NCBI GenBank assembly: GCA_937944145.1
Contig: CALDZK010000008.1
Coordinates: 1-34,810, forward strand
From: an uncultured Candidatus Altimarinota bacterium
GTDB taxonomy: Bacteria; Patescibacteriota; Gracilibacteria; BD1-5; UBA6164
Direction: 5' to 3'
Length of the DNA stretch: 34,810 nt
Positions 1 to 9,314 of the stretch are shown here, one piece after another (within the stretch, counting starts at the first letter, position 1; each line of letters begins with the position of its first letter). Position numbers and translations under genes: made by a program. The notes under the pieces are model-generated. The model did not search any database. It had not been told where the DNA came from and was given only the letters and a program-made list of their open reading frames with translations.

Positions 1-1
1 G

Positions 2-133
2 AGTTGAAAGCAGGTGCAATCTATTGAAGACCAGAGACGAGATTGTGAGGCTGTGGTGGAGCGTTATGGCCTCAAGGTGATTGAGGTCGTCGAAGAAGAT
101 GAAATAAAAAAATACTCCTATTTAGGAGTATAA
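2..133 (+). pseudogene. Serine recombinase N-terminal fragment
   Basis: The open frame enters from the left edge and ends at TAA after 43 codons. It reads SGKQVQSIEDQRRDCEAV and then ERYGLKVIEVVEED, which matches the N-terminal resolvase domain of large serine recombinases (the SxEDQ motif followed by a GLKV strand). One UGA is read as Gly (SGK). After EED the family normally continues for hundreds of residues with a segment like ESKSAKxPG. Here it turns into KKYSYLGV and stops, inside a hairpin. I infer a truncated remnant of a mobile element, although the upstream part lies outside the window. The family call rests on about 30 residues. Confidence 0.5.
104..131 (-). terminator. Hairpin terminator of the coiled-coil gene
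   Basis: A perfect 9-bp inverted repeat (ATACTCCTA, two-base loop, TAGGAGTAT) spans 112-131. On the minus strand a run of T residues follows (106-111 read in reverse), giving an intrinsic terminator about 45 bases beyond the stop of the minus-strand gene at 176-544. It also overlaps the end of the recombinase fragment. Confidence 0.6.
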
Positions 134-175
134 AATAGGAGACTTCCATCGGTTATGTATACTTAAAATTAAGTA

Positions 176-544
176 TTAATCAGTATATGCAGCTCTACGA
201 GATTTCCACCTCCCACGTTTTCGAATTAATGAAGTTCCCCATTCCATTTTACGCTGCCCCATCGGAACCTTGCGTGGTGCATAGTGTGATGATCGGCTTC
301 CAGAATCAAAGTTATCTATTAAGCGCTTAACATCATATCTATTTTGATCTAGAGTTTCTTCAAGTTCTTGAGTTAGTTTTTTATTGTTCTTTTCAAGTTC
401 CTGAGCAAATTCTCTAGATAAAGAAGTTTTAAATTCACTAAATTTTTTAGTATTTTCGTCCTTAATGCTTTGTAATTGATCCATTAAAGTCGCCAAACTA
501 ACTTCATCATCTATGCTTTGCTGTTCTGCTGTATATTCGTTCAT
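176..544 (-). CDS. Hypothetical coiled-coil protein with basic tail
   Basis: This encodes 122 residues with no recognised family. Residues 1-75 are acidic and helical, with heptad-like Leu/Ile spacing (LATLMDQLQSIKDENTKKF, LEKNNKKLTQELEETL) typical of a coiled coil. From about residue 80 the composition switches to a basic, Arg/Lys-rich tail (RKVPMGQRKMEWG, IRKRGRWKSRRAA). The tail could bind nucleic acid, or could reflect an old frameshift. No UGA codon is used. A TATAAT hexamer lies directly before the ATG on the minus strand. The neighbours are a recombinase remnant and tRNA genes, so it may belong to an integrated element. Function unknown. Confidence 0.5.
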   Translation of the reverse strand: MNEYTAEQQSIDDEVSLATLMDQLQSIKDENTKKFSEFKTSLSREFAQELEKNNKKLTQELEETLDQNRYDVKRLIDNFDSGSRSSHYAPRKVPMGQRKMEWGTSLIRKRGRWKSRRAAYTD

Positions 545-806
545 ATTATAATTCTTACAAGTTATTTAAATCTTACTGATAGGTTTCGAAAAACAAAATG
601 TTTTTTAAAAAGTCAAGCGATGAGAAAAGAAGTATTTACTTGTGGTAATGAGTGCAATATAAAGAAATTGGTAAAATAAAATTCTTACATAAGGGTCAAA
701 TTACTTGAACCTAGATGTTATTGAATAAAAACACTACTTTTTGTACCACTATAGTTTTAAATATTCTCATATTTGGATAAAAATAATATATATTAAATAT
801 AAATAT
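545..806. other. AT-rich intergenic region
   Basis: This lies between the divergent coiled-coil gene and the small split gene. It is very AT-rich, with poly-A/T tracts and no open frame worth calling. It presumably carries promoters in both directions. I see no other structured element. Confidence 0.4.
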
Positions 807-935
807 ATGAGTGAAATATATCAAGATTCTAGGACGGACAATGCTAGTAACTCGGTTCTAAATTATATAAACGAATCTATTAATTGAATGTCAACACAGG
901 AAATTCAGGATTGGACTGATGCTGAATTAAAATAA
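807..935 (+). CDS. Small hypothetical protein, first half of a split ORF
   Basis: A 42-codon frame starts ATG AGT GAA and ends at TAA (933-935), with one UGA read as Gly (INGMST). The stop is followed at once and in the same frame by ATG and a second frame to 1178. The product is polar (SEIYQDSRTDNA, STQEIQDWTDAELK). No family is recognised. It is best read together with the next entry as one ancestral gene of about 123 codons with a UAA nonsense change, or as a two-cistron unit with a TAAATG junction. Confidence 0.4.
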
Positions 936-1178
936 ATGATAGATACATATCGTTTATCAGACGAGTTCTCCAGTGCGTTATTGCAGGCTTATTATTCGGA
1001 ACTCAATACTTATTTGTCAGATTGAAACATAACTGCTGACGAACTCAAAGTGCTTACAAAAAATGCTACTGATCGTTACAAGGAAAAATTAGAAAAGTAT
1101 AGAAATGAGAAAATTGGCATCAACAAAGACACAAAAGAATTTTTAGATTATCTTTTTGTTGAGGAGGAATATCCCTAG
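936..1178 (+). CDS. Small hypothetical helical protein, second half of a split ORF
   Basis: This encodes 80 residues starting MIDTYRLSDEFSSALLQAYY, with one UGA-Gly (LSDGNITADELKVL), ending DYLFVEEEYP at TAG. The predicted structure is mostly charged helix. The ATG directly follows the in-frame TAA of the preceding frame with no spacer and no ribosome binding site of its own. It therefore either depends on re-initiation or is the tail of a broken gene. A strong hairpin terminator follows at 1247. Function unknown. Confidence 0.45.
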
Positions 1179-1246
1179 AAAGTATTGCATATTCATAATT
1201 GAATATGATTTTATACTAAATGGATATTATTAGATAATTTCATATC

Positions 1247-1275
1247 AAAAAACTCCGATTTATTCGGAGTTTTTT
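1247..1275. terminator. Bidirectional intrinsic terminator
   Basis: A perfect 12-base inverted repeat (AAAAAACTCCGA, loop TTTAT, TCGGAGTTTTTT) has T-runs on both strands. It serves the small + strand gene and the - strand tRNA-Leu unit that converge on it. Confidence 0.8.
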
Positions 1276-1285
1276 ATCTTTATAT

Positions 1286-1375
1286 TGGTGCGGAGGGAGG
1301 GACTTGAACCCTCACGAGCGTAATTTGCTCACACGCCCCTCAAGCGTGCGTGTCTACCAATTTCACCACCACCGC
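1286..1375 (-). tRNA. tRNA-Leu (GAG)
   Basis: This is a class II tRNA with a long variable arm (TGAGC...GCTCG). The anticodon arm is CACGC-TTGAGGG-GCGTG, giving anticodon GAG. The T arm is GAGGG-TTCAAGT-CCCTC, and CCA is encoded. The acceptor GCGGTGG pairs with CCTCCGC except for one U-U mismatch. It reads CUC (and CUU), and CTC is one of the most used Leu codons in the housekeeping genes here. Confidence 0.93.
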
Positions 1376-1390
1376 AGATTTTTATATTCT

Positions 1391-1555
1391 TTAAGAAGAC
1401 TTTTTGGTAAGAATTCTTGTTACTTCTTCAATAGGTTTTCCTATATCTAAAGAAGATAGTCAATTCTCTTCTAGTTTTGTTTTGTAGTGAGATTTAATCT
1501 CTTCCTTTGTTCCATGTATTGCAGAACCCGGAAGTCTGTCACTATAATTTCACAT
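1391..1555 (-). CDS. 54-residue hypothetical protein between two tRNA genes
   Basis: With UGA as Gly this is an intact frame from ATG to TAA. It starts MGNYSDRLPGSAIHGTKEE and ends EEVTRILTKKSS. The second codon is UGA, so the frame disappears under the standard code. It fills nearly the whole gap between tRNA-Phe and tRNA-Leu and is probably on the same transcript. The composition is charged and soluble, with no family recognised. Its length is modest, so it could be fortuitous, but the sequence has natural-looking amino-acid composition and Gly codon use. Confidence 0.45.
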
Positions 1556-1570
1556 AAGTCGTATCTTAAA

Positions 1571-1645
<75 letters not shown>

Positions 1646-1771
1646 AAAAAATGAGCCTAGGTATTATATAAAAAAAACACTCAAAGCAAATATTTTTTGA
1701 AGTTTTTTGCACAAAACAAGGATATGGTTACAATGGCATAAAATAGTTCATATCGTCATAAAATAATTTCT

Positions 1772-2005
1772 ATGAAATCTCAAGTATGCACGGGAAGGTC
1801 CTGTAAGTCAAAATTTAGTAATTATATCATTGCCCGTCTGGAGAATGACAAGAAGAGACTTGGTCTAAAAAATCTCGAGATACAGCAAATACCGTGTACA
1901 GGAAACTGTAAAAAGTGACCAAATGTAATTTTTGATGGAGAGAGACAGGAGTATATGACTCCGATAAAAGCCTCAAAAAAAGTACTTGAATCTATAAAAA
2001 AATAA
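1772..2005 (+). CDS. Thioredoxin-like [2Fe-2S] ferredoxin
   Basis: This 77-residue protein has four cysteines in the pattern of the thioredoxin-fold 2Fe-2S ferredoxins: C6 and C11 (VCTGRSCKSK), and C42 and C46 (IPCTGNCKKGPNVIFDG). The Gly before Pro50 is UGA. In this family the cysteines hold a [2Fe-2S] cluster for electron transfer, and the NuoE C-terminal domain shares the fold. No other Nuo gene is visible, so the redox partner is unknown. It lies 6 bases before cysS and is probably co-transcribed. A TAAAAT hexamer sits 7 bases before the ATG. Confidence 0.8.
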
Positions 2006-2011
2006 AGAACT

Positions 2012-3475
2012 ATGAAAATTTTTGATACAAAGACCCGTAAACTCGAGCAATTCAAACCTCTGAAATCATCTGAAGTAAAGATATACTACTGTGGTCCGAC
2101 CGTCTATAACTACGCGCATCTAGGAAATCTCAAGACCTCTGTGGTCGAAGATATCGTCGTCAGGACTCTCAAGTTCCTCGGATACAACGTAAAAACAACG
2201 ATGAATATCACTGACATCGAAGACAAAACAATTCGTGATAGTATGCTTGTGTGAGAGACACTCGTAGAATTTACTGAAAAATACACAAAAGAATTTCTCT
2301 CAGATATAGAAAAACTCGGGATAGAACCAGCTGATAACATAGTCCCTATCAGTCAGCTTATCCCAGAGATGACGAGGATGATTCAGACATTACTCAATAG
2401 GTGATATGCCTATCATGCTGATGACGGGAGTGTGTATTATGATATCTCAAAGTTCAAAAAATACTGACAACTGGCACACCTCGATGTAGAGTGAATGAAA
2501 CAGGGAGTTCGTATCGATAATGATGAATATGACAAGGATAATGTGGCTGACTTTGTTCTTTGGAAAGCCTGGAAGTCAGAAGACGGAGAAAACTATTGGG
2601 AACAAGAGTTCGAGGTGGATAAAAAGAAAATTACTATAAAATGACGTCCAGGATGGCATATAGAGTGTAGTGCTTGCGCTATGAAATACTGTGGAAAACA
2701 GATAGATATTCATATGGGAGGAGAGGATCTCGTATTTCCTCATCACCAAAACGAGATAGCTCAGAGTGAGGCATGTACTGGGAAAGAGTTTTCCAAATAC
2801 TGGATCCACTCAGGACATCTGATGGTCGATGGGAAAAAGATGAGTAAATCTCTGGGGAATTTCTATAATCTCCGTGATATAGAGGAAAAATTTTCAGATA
2901 TTTCTCCGACAGTATTGTACCGTTCTATTCGTCTGAGTTTTATAAATGGGTACTATAGAGATCATGTGGATTTTAGTTTTGAAAAACTCAAACAACTCAT
3001 CCAAACTATACGAAATATAGATGCAACTTTGACCCGTCTTCAGGACTATGAGAGTGATATAGAGTGAGTCAGAAAGGATTTTAGTATGCAGCTGCAAGGG
3101 TATATTTCTGAGTATATTGCTGCTTTAGAAAATGATTTTTCTATCCCTGAGGCACTGAGTGTGTTTTTCTGATTTCAAAAATATCTATGATCACAGATGC
3201 ATGAGCAACTTCTCAGTGAAGAAGAAAAACAGAGTGGTATCGATATGTATAGGGCATTTCAAGAAGTGCTCGGTATTATTGACTTAGATATCGCTACGAA
3301 TACTGCATCAGAGGAGATCCCAACAGAAATCTCTGATCTGCTTGTAGCCAGAGATCAAGCGAAAAAAGACAAAGACTTTTTGGAAGCTGATAGACTCAGG
3401 GATGAAATACTAGAGCTCGGATATAAGATAAAGGATAGTAGAGAAGGGAGTAGTCTCGAAAAAAACGTCTGATAA
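2012..3475 (+). CDS. cysS: Cysteine--tRNA ligase
   Basis: This 487-residue class I aminoacyl-tRNA synthetase charges tRNA-Cys in the cytoplasm. Visible landmarks are the N-terminal zinc Cys27 in [15 protein letters not shown] with the HxGN signature at 36-39, G211[11 protein letters not shown] (the first Gly is UGA), [15 protein letters not shown], and K276MSKS. The C-terminal DALR-type helical region ends [22 protein letters not shown]. The length matches the family. Standard-code reading breaks it into at least three pieces, and several UGA codons sit at conserved glycines. The last sense codon is UGA, immediately followed by TAA. It follows the ferredoxin by 6 bases. Confidence 0.96.
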
Positions 3476-3536
3476 GTTGAGTTATTTTCTGATATCTGGT
3501 AGTATACTCTTATAGCGTAATTATAAGTATACTATT

Positions 3537-4841
3537 ATGGCATTTCAACCAGGTGAACAATCGTCTTCTTGGGATGGACTGAGAGAAGTTTCTGAGACTT
3601 CCCCAGAAATGAATTATGAGGATTCTATCGGAGTATTACTCCACGATATATCTACAGAGCAAGGGAGAGAAGATCCTACTCGAGATTTGATAGTTCAGGC
3701 GAGTTCTCTTCATCTCTCAGAAAACATTTCAGAAGTTTTGAGTGCTAAAAATATCGTATATATCTTTACAGAGTGACAATGAAAAAGATGATTTTCACAT
3801 CTCTCAGATATAGAGTTTATTCGTGAAGTAATGAATACTTATAGGGGATCAAGGGAATCAGAACTCATATCTATTCTCAATAATGAAAATCTCAGAAATA
3901 CGCAAGTGAGAAGACGTCTTGGATGGGACAATATAGTCTCTGGAGAACAAATACTTGCAAAAATAGAGCAGCTCTTATCTGGCAGACAAGTGCCTCGTCC
4001 GTCCGTACCAATACCTGAGGTCTCTGAAAAACCCCAGAGTCTTGATGCTCTGCTGCAAGATATAGAAACCACTCTTGCGTGAGGTTGGGTTTTTGATTTT
4101 CAGTCACAATACGGAGATCTCGATAATGATGGAAAACTCTGACCAAATACAGCAAATAGAATCATATCACTCTATGAGCGTGGTGGTGAACTGCATCTCC
4201 CAGAGAGTATCCCATTAGAAGTGCGTCATAGAGTCGAGATACATTATGATATGCAAAGATACTGAAGTTGGAATAGATGGCTAAATAAAGCAGGAGGGAA
4301 TGTAGATTTATATCCGAATCAGGTCAATAGAAATGCATTTGATAAAAATTTATACTTTTGAAGATCCCCTGGAAAACCGATAGAGTGAGGTCCATTTAAC
4401 TCGGATTTGTATAATAAAGTCAAACCTACTATCACGAGTAAAGAGCCTACGACCTATATTAAAGAAGTGAACGATATTCCAGCGATAATTACTTATATCT
4501 GAGGACAGCTTGCGTTTTGTTCTTATACCCACCTGGGTAAAGACGAAGATGGGAGTAGAAGTCCAGAAGAAACTACATTGGATGCACAATTTTGGAAGAA
4601 GGACTATATATCTGGTGCAGATAAAGCTGTAAAGTTCATAGATGGAAAATGGACCTCTGTCCCTATGCCGTATGCAGTATCTGTATGAGAGAGAAGAACA
4701 GGTATCTATGTTCATGGATGAAATCTATCGAACTCTCTTGGTTGTTTTCGTCTTCCACTTCATTACGCGAAGCATTTCTTTGATATATTTAACCAGTCGG
4801 GGAAACATATGAAATACATTATCGGAGATCTCTACGCATAA
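3537..4841 (+). CDS. L,D-transpeptidase-like (YkuD-type) protein
   Basis: This encodes 434 residues. The C-terminus resembles a YkuD catalytic domain: MPYAVSVGERRTGIYVHGG, then NLSNSLGCFRLPLHYAKHFF, with Cys403 as the probable nucleophile and the preceding HG as the other half of the motif. Such enzymes form 3-3 peptidoglycan cross-links or attach proteins to the wall. A central segment, DLDNDGKLGPNTANRI, looks like a peptidoglycan-binding or calcium-loop motif. Oddities: the usual SHGC is SLGC, and the N-terminus (MAFQPGEQSSSWDG) has no signal peptide or membrane helix. It may be exported another way, or the start may be wrong. The next gene is a membrane protease. Confidence 0.65.
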
Positions 4842-4910
4842 AGCAATAACACGTTTGATTTTTGGATACTCTTGTATACACTTACGAGAGTATTTTTTAA
4901 TAGATGTTGT

Positions 4911-6143
4911 ATGAGTGTAGAAGGACTATTTTTTATTATCATTGCTATAGTTATCTGCGAGTTTTGTCTGACGAAGTATCTAGGGTATCTCAATACAAAG
5001 AATTGGTCAGATACTCTTCCCGATGCAGCAAAAGACATCTATGATCAGGAGAAATACCAAAAATCTCAGAAATATGAAAAGGCAAAATATAGTTTTTGAC
5101 AGATACAGAGTATTTTTTCATTTGTGATTATGTTCGGAGTTCTCGTGTTTTGAGGTTTTGGTTTTCTTGATAGTTTTCTCAGAGGTTATATAGGCTCTCC
5201 TATATATCTCGCTCTGAGTTTCTTTGCAGTTATTTCACTACTGCAGATGATAGTAGGATTGCCATTTTCCTACTATAGTACTTTTGTAATCGAGCAAAAA
5301 TACGGATTCAACAAGATGACCAAAAAACTTTTTTTTCTCGATACACTCAAATGACTGGCCTTATCAGCGATATTGGGATGAGCTATATTGTCTCTTTTGG
5401 TCTGGATATACTCGATACTTGGATCAAGTTTTTGGCTGTATGGGTGGGGTATAATGGTGGGGTTTATGCTGTTTTTTATGATGTTTTATTCGAGTCTGAT
5501 TGTTCCTCTGTTCAACAAACAAACTCCTTTGGAGAAATGAGAACTCAAAACAGCTATCGAGAAATTTGCCCAAAAAGTTGGGTTTCAACTCGACAATATC
5601 TATGTAATAGATGGATCAAAACGTAGTTCCAAGGCAAATGCGTATTTTTCTGGTATTGGTCCCAAGAAGAGAATAGTGTTGTTTGATACGCTTATCGATG
5701 ATCTGACGACAGATGAACTCGTTGCTGTTCTGGCACATGAGATAGGGCACTATAAGAAAAAACATACATTCCAGATGCTTACTTTTAGTATACTTCAAAC
5801 AGGGCTTATGTTTTATATATTTTCTCTCGCACTGTGAGTGGAGAACATATCTCTGGCACTCTGAGCTACTGAGTCGAGTTTTCATATCGGGGCTGTTGCT
5901 TTTGGGATACTCTTTACTCCTCTATCTATGGTTTTGGGGATGTTTGGGAGTGTACTCTCTCGTAAAAATGAGTACGAAGCAGATGCCTACGCAAAAGAGT
6001 TTTCTCGTGCTTCTGATCTGATAGAATCACTCAAGAAACTCTCAAGAAACAATCTCTCAAATCTCCTTCCTCATCCAGCTTATGAGTTCTTTTACTATTC
6101 TCATCCAACGGTACTCAAGAGAGTAGCAGCGCTCCAGAAATAG
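4911..6143 (+). CDS. M48 family membrane metallopeptidase (Ste24/CAAX-protease-like)
   Basis: This encodes 410 residues with N-terminal membrane helices (VEGLFFIIIAIVICEFCL and others), the region typical of Ste24 N-terminal domains (KYLGYLNTKNWSDTLP, PFSYYSTFVIEQKYGFNKMT), then the zinc motif H276EIGH280 and the third ligand in NEYEADAYA (Glu356). Ste24-type enzymes are integral-membrane zinc proteases; the bacterial substrates are mostly unknown. I chose ATG 4911 because it starts just before the first membrane helix; an in-frame TTG at 4872 would add 13 residues. An apparent ORF at 5351 is a different-frame artefact of UGA codons. Confidence 0.9.
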
Positions 6144-6192
6144 CTATAACCAAAAAATCCTTCCAAGCAAGGATTGTATAGAGGCTATTTTT
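6138..6192 (+). terminator. Probable terminator after the M48 peptidase
   Basis: An outer stem AAATAGC/GCTATTT encloses an inner stem AATCCTT/AAGGATT. A short T-run follows at 6188-6192. It overlaps the last codons of the protease gene. Confidence 0.45.
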
Positions 6193-6246
6193 GTATATCT
6201 AGAAGTATATATGTTATAATAGCAATAATAGTTTGTTATTATATAC

Positions 6247-7164
6247 ATGTTTTCGAGACTCTATACACATCATTTTTTTCGCAATCATAATTATTATGAT
6301 AGAGAAGCGTATGAAAATATACTCAAAGATCCAAAGAGTAGACTATGAAGAAAACTCAATAGGTTTATTGAGTTTTGTGTGATACTTTGAGTTGCTGTAA
6401 TTGTATTTGAGACAGTGCAGGATTATTCTCAGAGATATGGAGTGTATTTTTTTATCATAGATGCGCTTGTGTCGCTGGTATTTGCTGGAGAGTATCTTTA
6501 TAGGTTTTTTCGTGCTAGGGACAAGATGTTTTTTGTAAAACGTCCTCTCAATATCATAGACTTCCTTTCATTTTGACCGTTTTTTCTTGGACTCCTTTTC
6601 CTACCTTTCGCGGGACTAGATATGCTCAAAGTACTGAGGTTATTTCGTGTACTGAGGCTATTTGAGGTTTCGGCTCATTCTCCGATTGCTCTTGGGTTTG
6701 GGAGGACACTCCGAGCGTATAGCAAAGAATACCAGGCCATACTGAGTATATTTATCAGTTTCTTGGTTGTGATATCGACACTAGTATATTATTTTGAGAC
6801 AGGGATCAATACTCAGTTTGCTTCGATACCACATACCCTCTGGTGGGGAATAGTTACTATGACCACGGTCGGGTATGGAGATATGACTCCGATAACTCTT
6901 TGAGGAAGGGTATTTTGAGTATTTCTCATACTGCTATGACCGGTGCTCCTTGCCGTGATATCATCTATCACGATACTCGTTTTTATGGATGTAGCTGAGG
7001 CAAACAAACAATCTCTCTACAAGACCTGTTCTAAGTGTCGTACAAAAAATAATGATGAGGCAATTTTTTGTATGCAGTGTGGAGAAAAACATTTTATCTC
7101 AGGTATTACTGATACAAAGAGGCCAAAACTCAAGATGATTACGAGACTTTTTTCAAAGAAATAA
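6247..7164 (+). CDS. Voltage-gated-type potassium channel with C-terminal zinc ribbon
   Basis: This 305-residue membrane protein has six predicted membrane segments: four N-terminal helices including an Arg-rich S4-like one (MLKVLRLFRVLRLFEV), then S5, a pore loop and S6. The selectivity filter is T206TVGYGD212, as in K+ channels. After S6 comes a cytosolic tail with C261xxC264 and C275xxC278 (CSKCRTKNNDEAIFCMQCGEK), a zinc-ribbon-like module, ending in a basic stretch. Several membrane glycines are UGA. A channel of this type would set membrane potential; the ribbon could be a metal or redox sensor or an assembly element (inference). Confidence 0.88.
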
Positions 7165-7180
7165 TTATCTTAGACATTGT

Positions 7181-7218
7181 AATATAGAGCTATTTCAGTA
7201 TAAATAGCTCTATATTTT
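7181..7218 (+). terminator. Strong hairpin terminator after the K+ channel gene
   Basis: A perfect 15-bp stem (AATATAGAGCTATTT / AAATAGCTCTATATT) with a 6-base loop is followed by a short T-rich stretch. It separates the channel gene from metG. Confidence 0.75.
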
Positions 7219-7237
7219 ATTATCTCGTTTTTGTCCT

Positions 7238-8968
7238 ATGTCAGATGCAAAAAGATTCTATGTTACGACTCCTATTTATTATGGAAATGGTGTACCTCAT
7301 GTGGGACATTTTTATACTTCAACTATTGCAAATGTTCTCTATCTCTACTACAAGATCCATGGAGCTGATGCTCGTTTTACGACAGGGATAGATGAAAATA
7401 GTCAAAAGTCCGTTATAGAAGCAGAAAAAGCAGGTATTTCTATCACGGAGTATCTCGATACAATGGCAGCAAAACACCAGGAAGTATGGGATTATTTTGA
7501 CTTCTGATACACAGATTTTATCCGTACAACTGAAGAGAGACATCATAGTGTTGTCCGTGATGTGCTCCAGCACTGTTTTGATAAGGGAGATATCTATGAA
7601 TGAGTATATGAGGGAAAGTATTGTGTTGGATGTGAAGCATTTAAAAAAGATGATGACCTCATACCTGATCCTTCAGAAAAATGAGATTCTTCTGTACTTG
7701 TCTGTCCTGATCATCTCAAGGAACCAGATCAAATTAAGGAGAAAAATTATTTTTTTCGTCTTTCAAAATACCAAAACTGGATAGAGTGATTTTATGCAGC
7801 ACATCCTGATTTTGTTATGCCTGACTTTAGATTCAACGAAGTCCGCGCTTTTGTAGAGAGATGACTCGAGGATTTTTCTATTAGCCGTGAGACCAATACT
7901 TTTGGTATTCCTCTACCATTTGATGAATCTCAGGTAACCTATGTATGGTTTGATGCTCTGTTTAACTATTATACGAGTTGTAAGTATAGTCCCCATCCCC
8001 TCACTTCCTCTTTACCTGAAAAGAAAGGGCTAGATGGATTTACAGATGAATCGAGTTTTTGGCCAGCTCAGGTGCACGTAGTAGGAAAGGATATTATTCG
8101 TTTTCATGCTATTTTTTGGCCAGCGATGCTCGCGAGTTATTTTGATCTCGGAGAAGAGCATGATGGGCAGATATGCTACAAAGCCTCCGATACGATGAAG
8201 CTCCCAAAACATATACTTACAGGATGATTTTTCACAGTTGATGGGCAAAAGATGAGTAAGTCACTATGAAATGTCATAGAACCAGTAGAATATTCTCAGG
8301 AGTATAGCAAAGATCTCCTTATACTCTATATGCTCAGCGCTTTCCCTATAGGAAATGATGGAAATTATGACAGAGAAGAAGCGATCAAAACCTACAATGC
8401 TAAGCTTGCGAATAATCTAGGGAATTTGGTGAATAGGGTAGTGGTACTGAGTCTCAAACTGGATACTATAAGTAGTGGACTCAGTGGAGTAGTCCACGAC
8501 AGAGTGTCGAGTCTACTAGCATATATAGATCATAGTCTCAACTATAGTCTGACCCAGGAACAAGTTTCTCAGCTCTCGCAGTCACTGATAGATGCGTGAG
8601 AGAATATAGATGTCCCAACGGTTGGAAAAATGAAGAGCTATGATCTCAAGTGAGTACTAGACGAGGTATTTATCATGCTCGATCACCTCAATAAATATGC
8701 AGATACTACAGAGCCTTGGAAAACCATTAAAGAAGACGAAGAATCTACAAGGGAAGTACTCTATACCCTCGCAGAGTGACTCAGACAAGTGTGACTTCAT
8801 CTCTATCCATTTTTTCCAGAAAAGATGAGTGAGATGTTTGAAAAACTCGGACTTGATGGATATACAGAAAAAATTAATCAGTGAGGATTTCAAGAATTAC
8901 TTGACAAAAAAGAAATTTTTAATATAAAAGAAAAAGGAAAACCTCTGTTTCAGAGGATAGAGATATAA
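7238..8968 (+). CDS. metG: Methionine--tRNA ligase
   Basis: This 576-residue class I synthetase charges tRNA-Met. Visible motifs are H21VGH24 in YVTTPIYYGNGVPHVGHFY, the zinc-knuckle region YCVGCEAF with a later VCPDH, the VTYVWFDALFNYYT strand, VVGKDIIRFHAIFWPAML, and K338MSKS in [12 protein letters not shown]. The C-terminal anticodon-binding helices read NLGNLVNR and LNKYADTTEPWK. There is no C-terminal tRNA-binding (OB-fold) extension. Standard-code reading cuts it into about six pieces. Many UGA codons lie at family glycines (SLGNV, TGGFF). It appears to be the first gene of a three-gene unit, with the next ATG 10 bases on. Confidence 0.96.
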
Positions 8969-8978
8969 TTCTTTTTAT

Positions 8979-9311
8979 ATGAAACACTCTTCTATACCAG
9001 AGCAAGTTCAAGAACTGAGTATGCAGTTTTGAGTCGAAGAAATGACAGCTACTCATCAATTCCTTCAGCAACTTATACATGAAGCACAAGAGTTTTCTGG
9101 AGAACTCGATGAAGAATTACTCGGAGTGTGCCTAGAGAAGCATGGCTTTCATCTTGATAAGATCTTTCCAGATGTTTTGGAGCTCAAAAACCATGTACGT
9201 AGAGAACAATTTGAACAAAGTCTGAAAAATATGCAGATGCTTATAGGCTATACGACTCAAGCTATAGTTTTAGTTCTGGAAACACCAGAGAATATTCCTA
9301 CTATTCATTAA
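8979..9311 (+). CDS. Hypothetical helical protein downstream of metG
   Basis: This encodes 110 residues starting MKHSSIPEQVQELSMQFGVE (Gly as UGA). The predicted structure is mainly helical and acidic (FLQQLIHEAQEFSGELDEELL, VLELKNHVRREQFEQSL), with a hydrophobic C-terminal strand (TQAIVLVLETPENIP). It starts 10 bases after metG and ends 3 bases before the next gene, so co-translation is likely. I do not recognise the family. Confidence 0.65.
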
Positions 9312-9314
9312 TAT

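Noticed and set aside
5351-5626. A 91-codon + strand frame inside the M48 peptidase
   Set aside because: It is in another frame; the peptidase frame reads through UGA-Gly codons and carries the conserved family sequence over the same bases.
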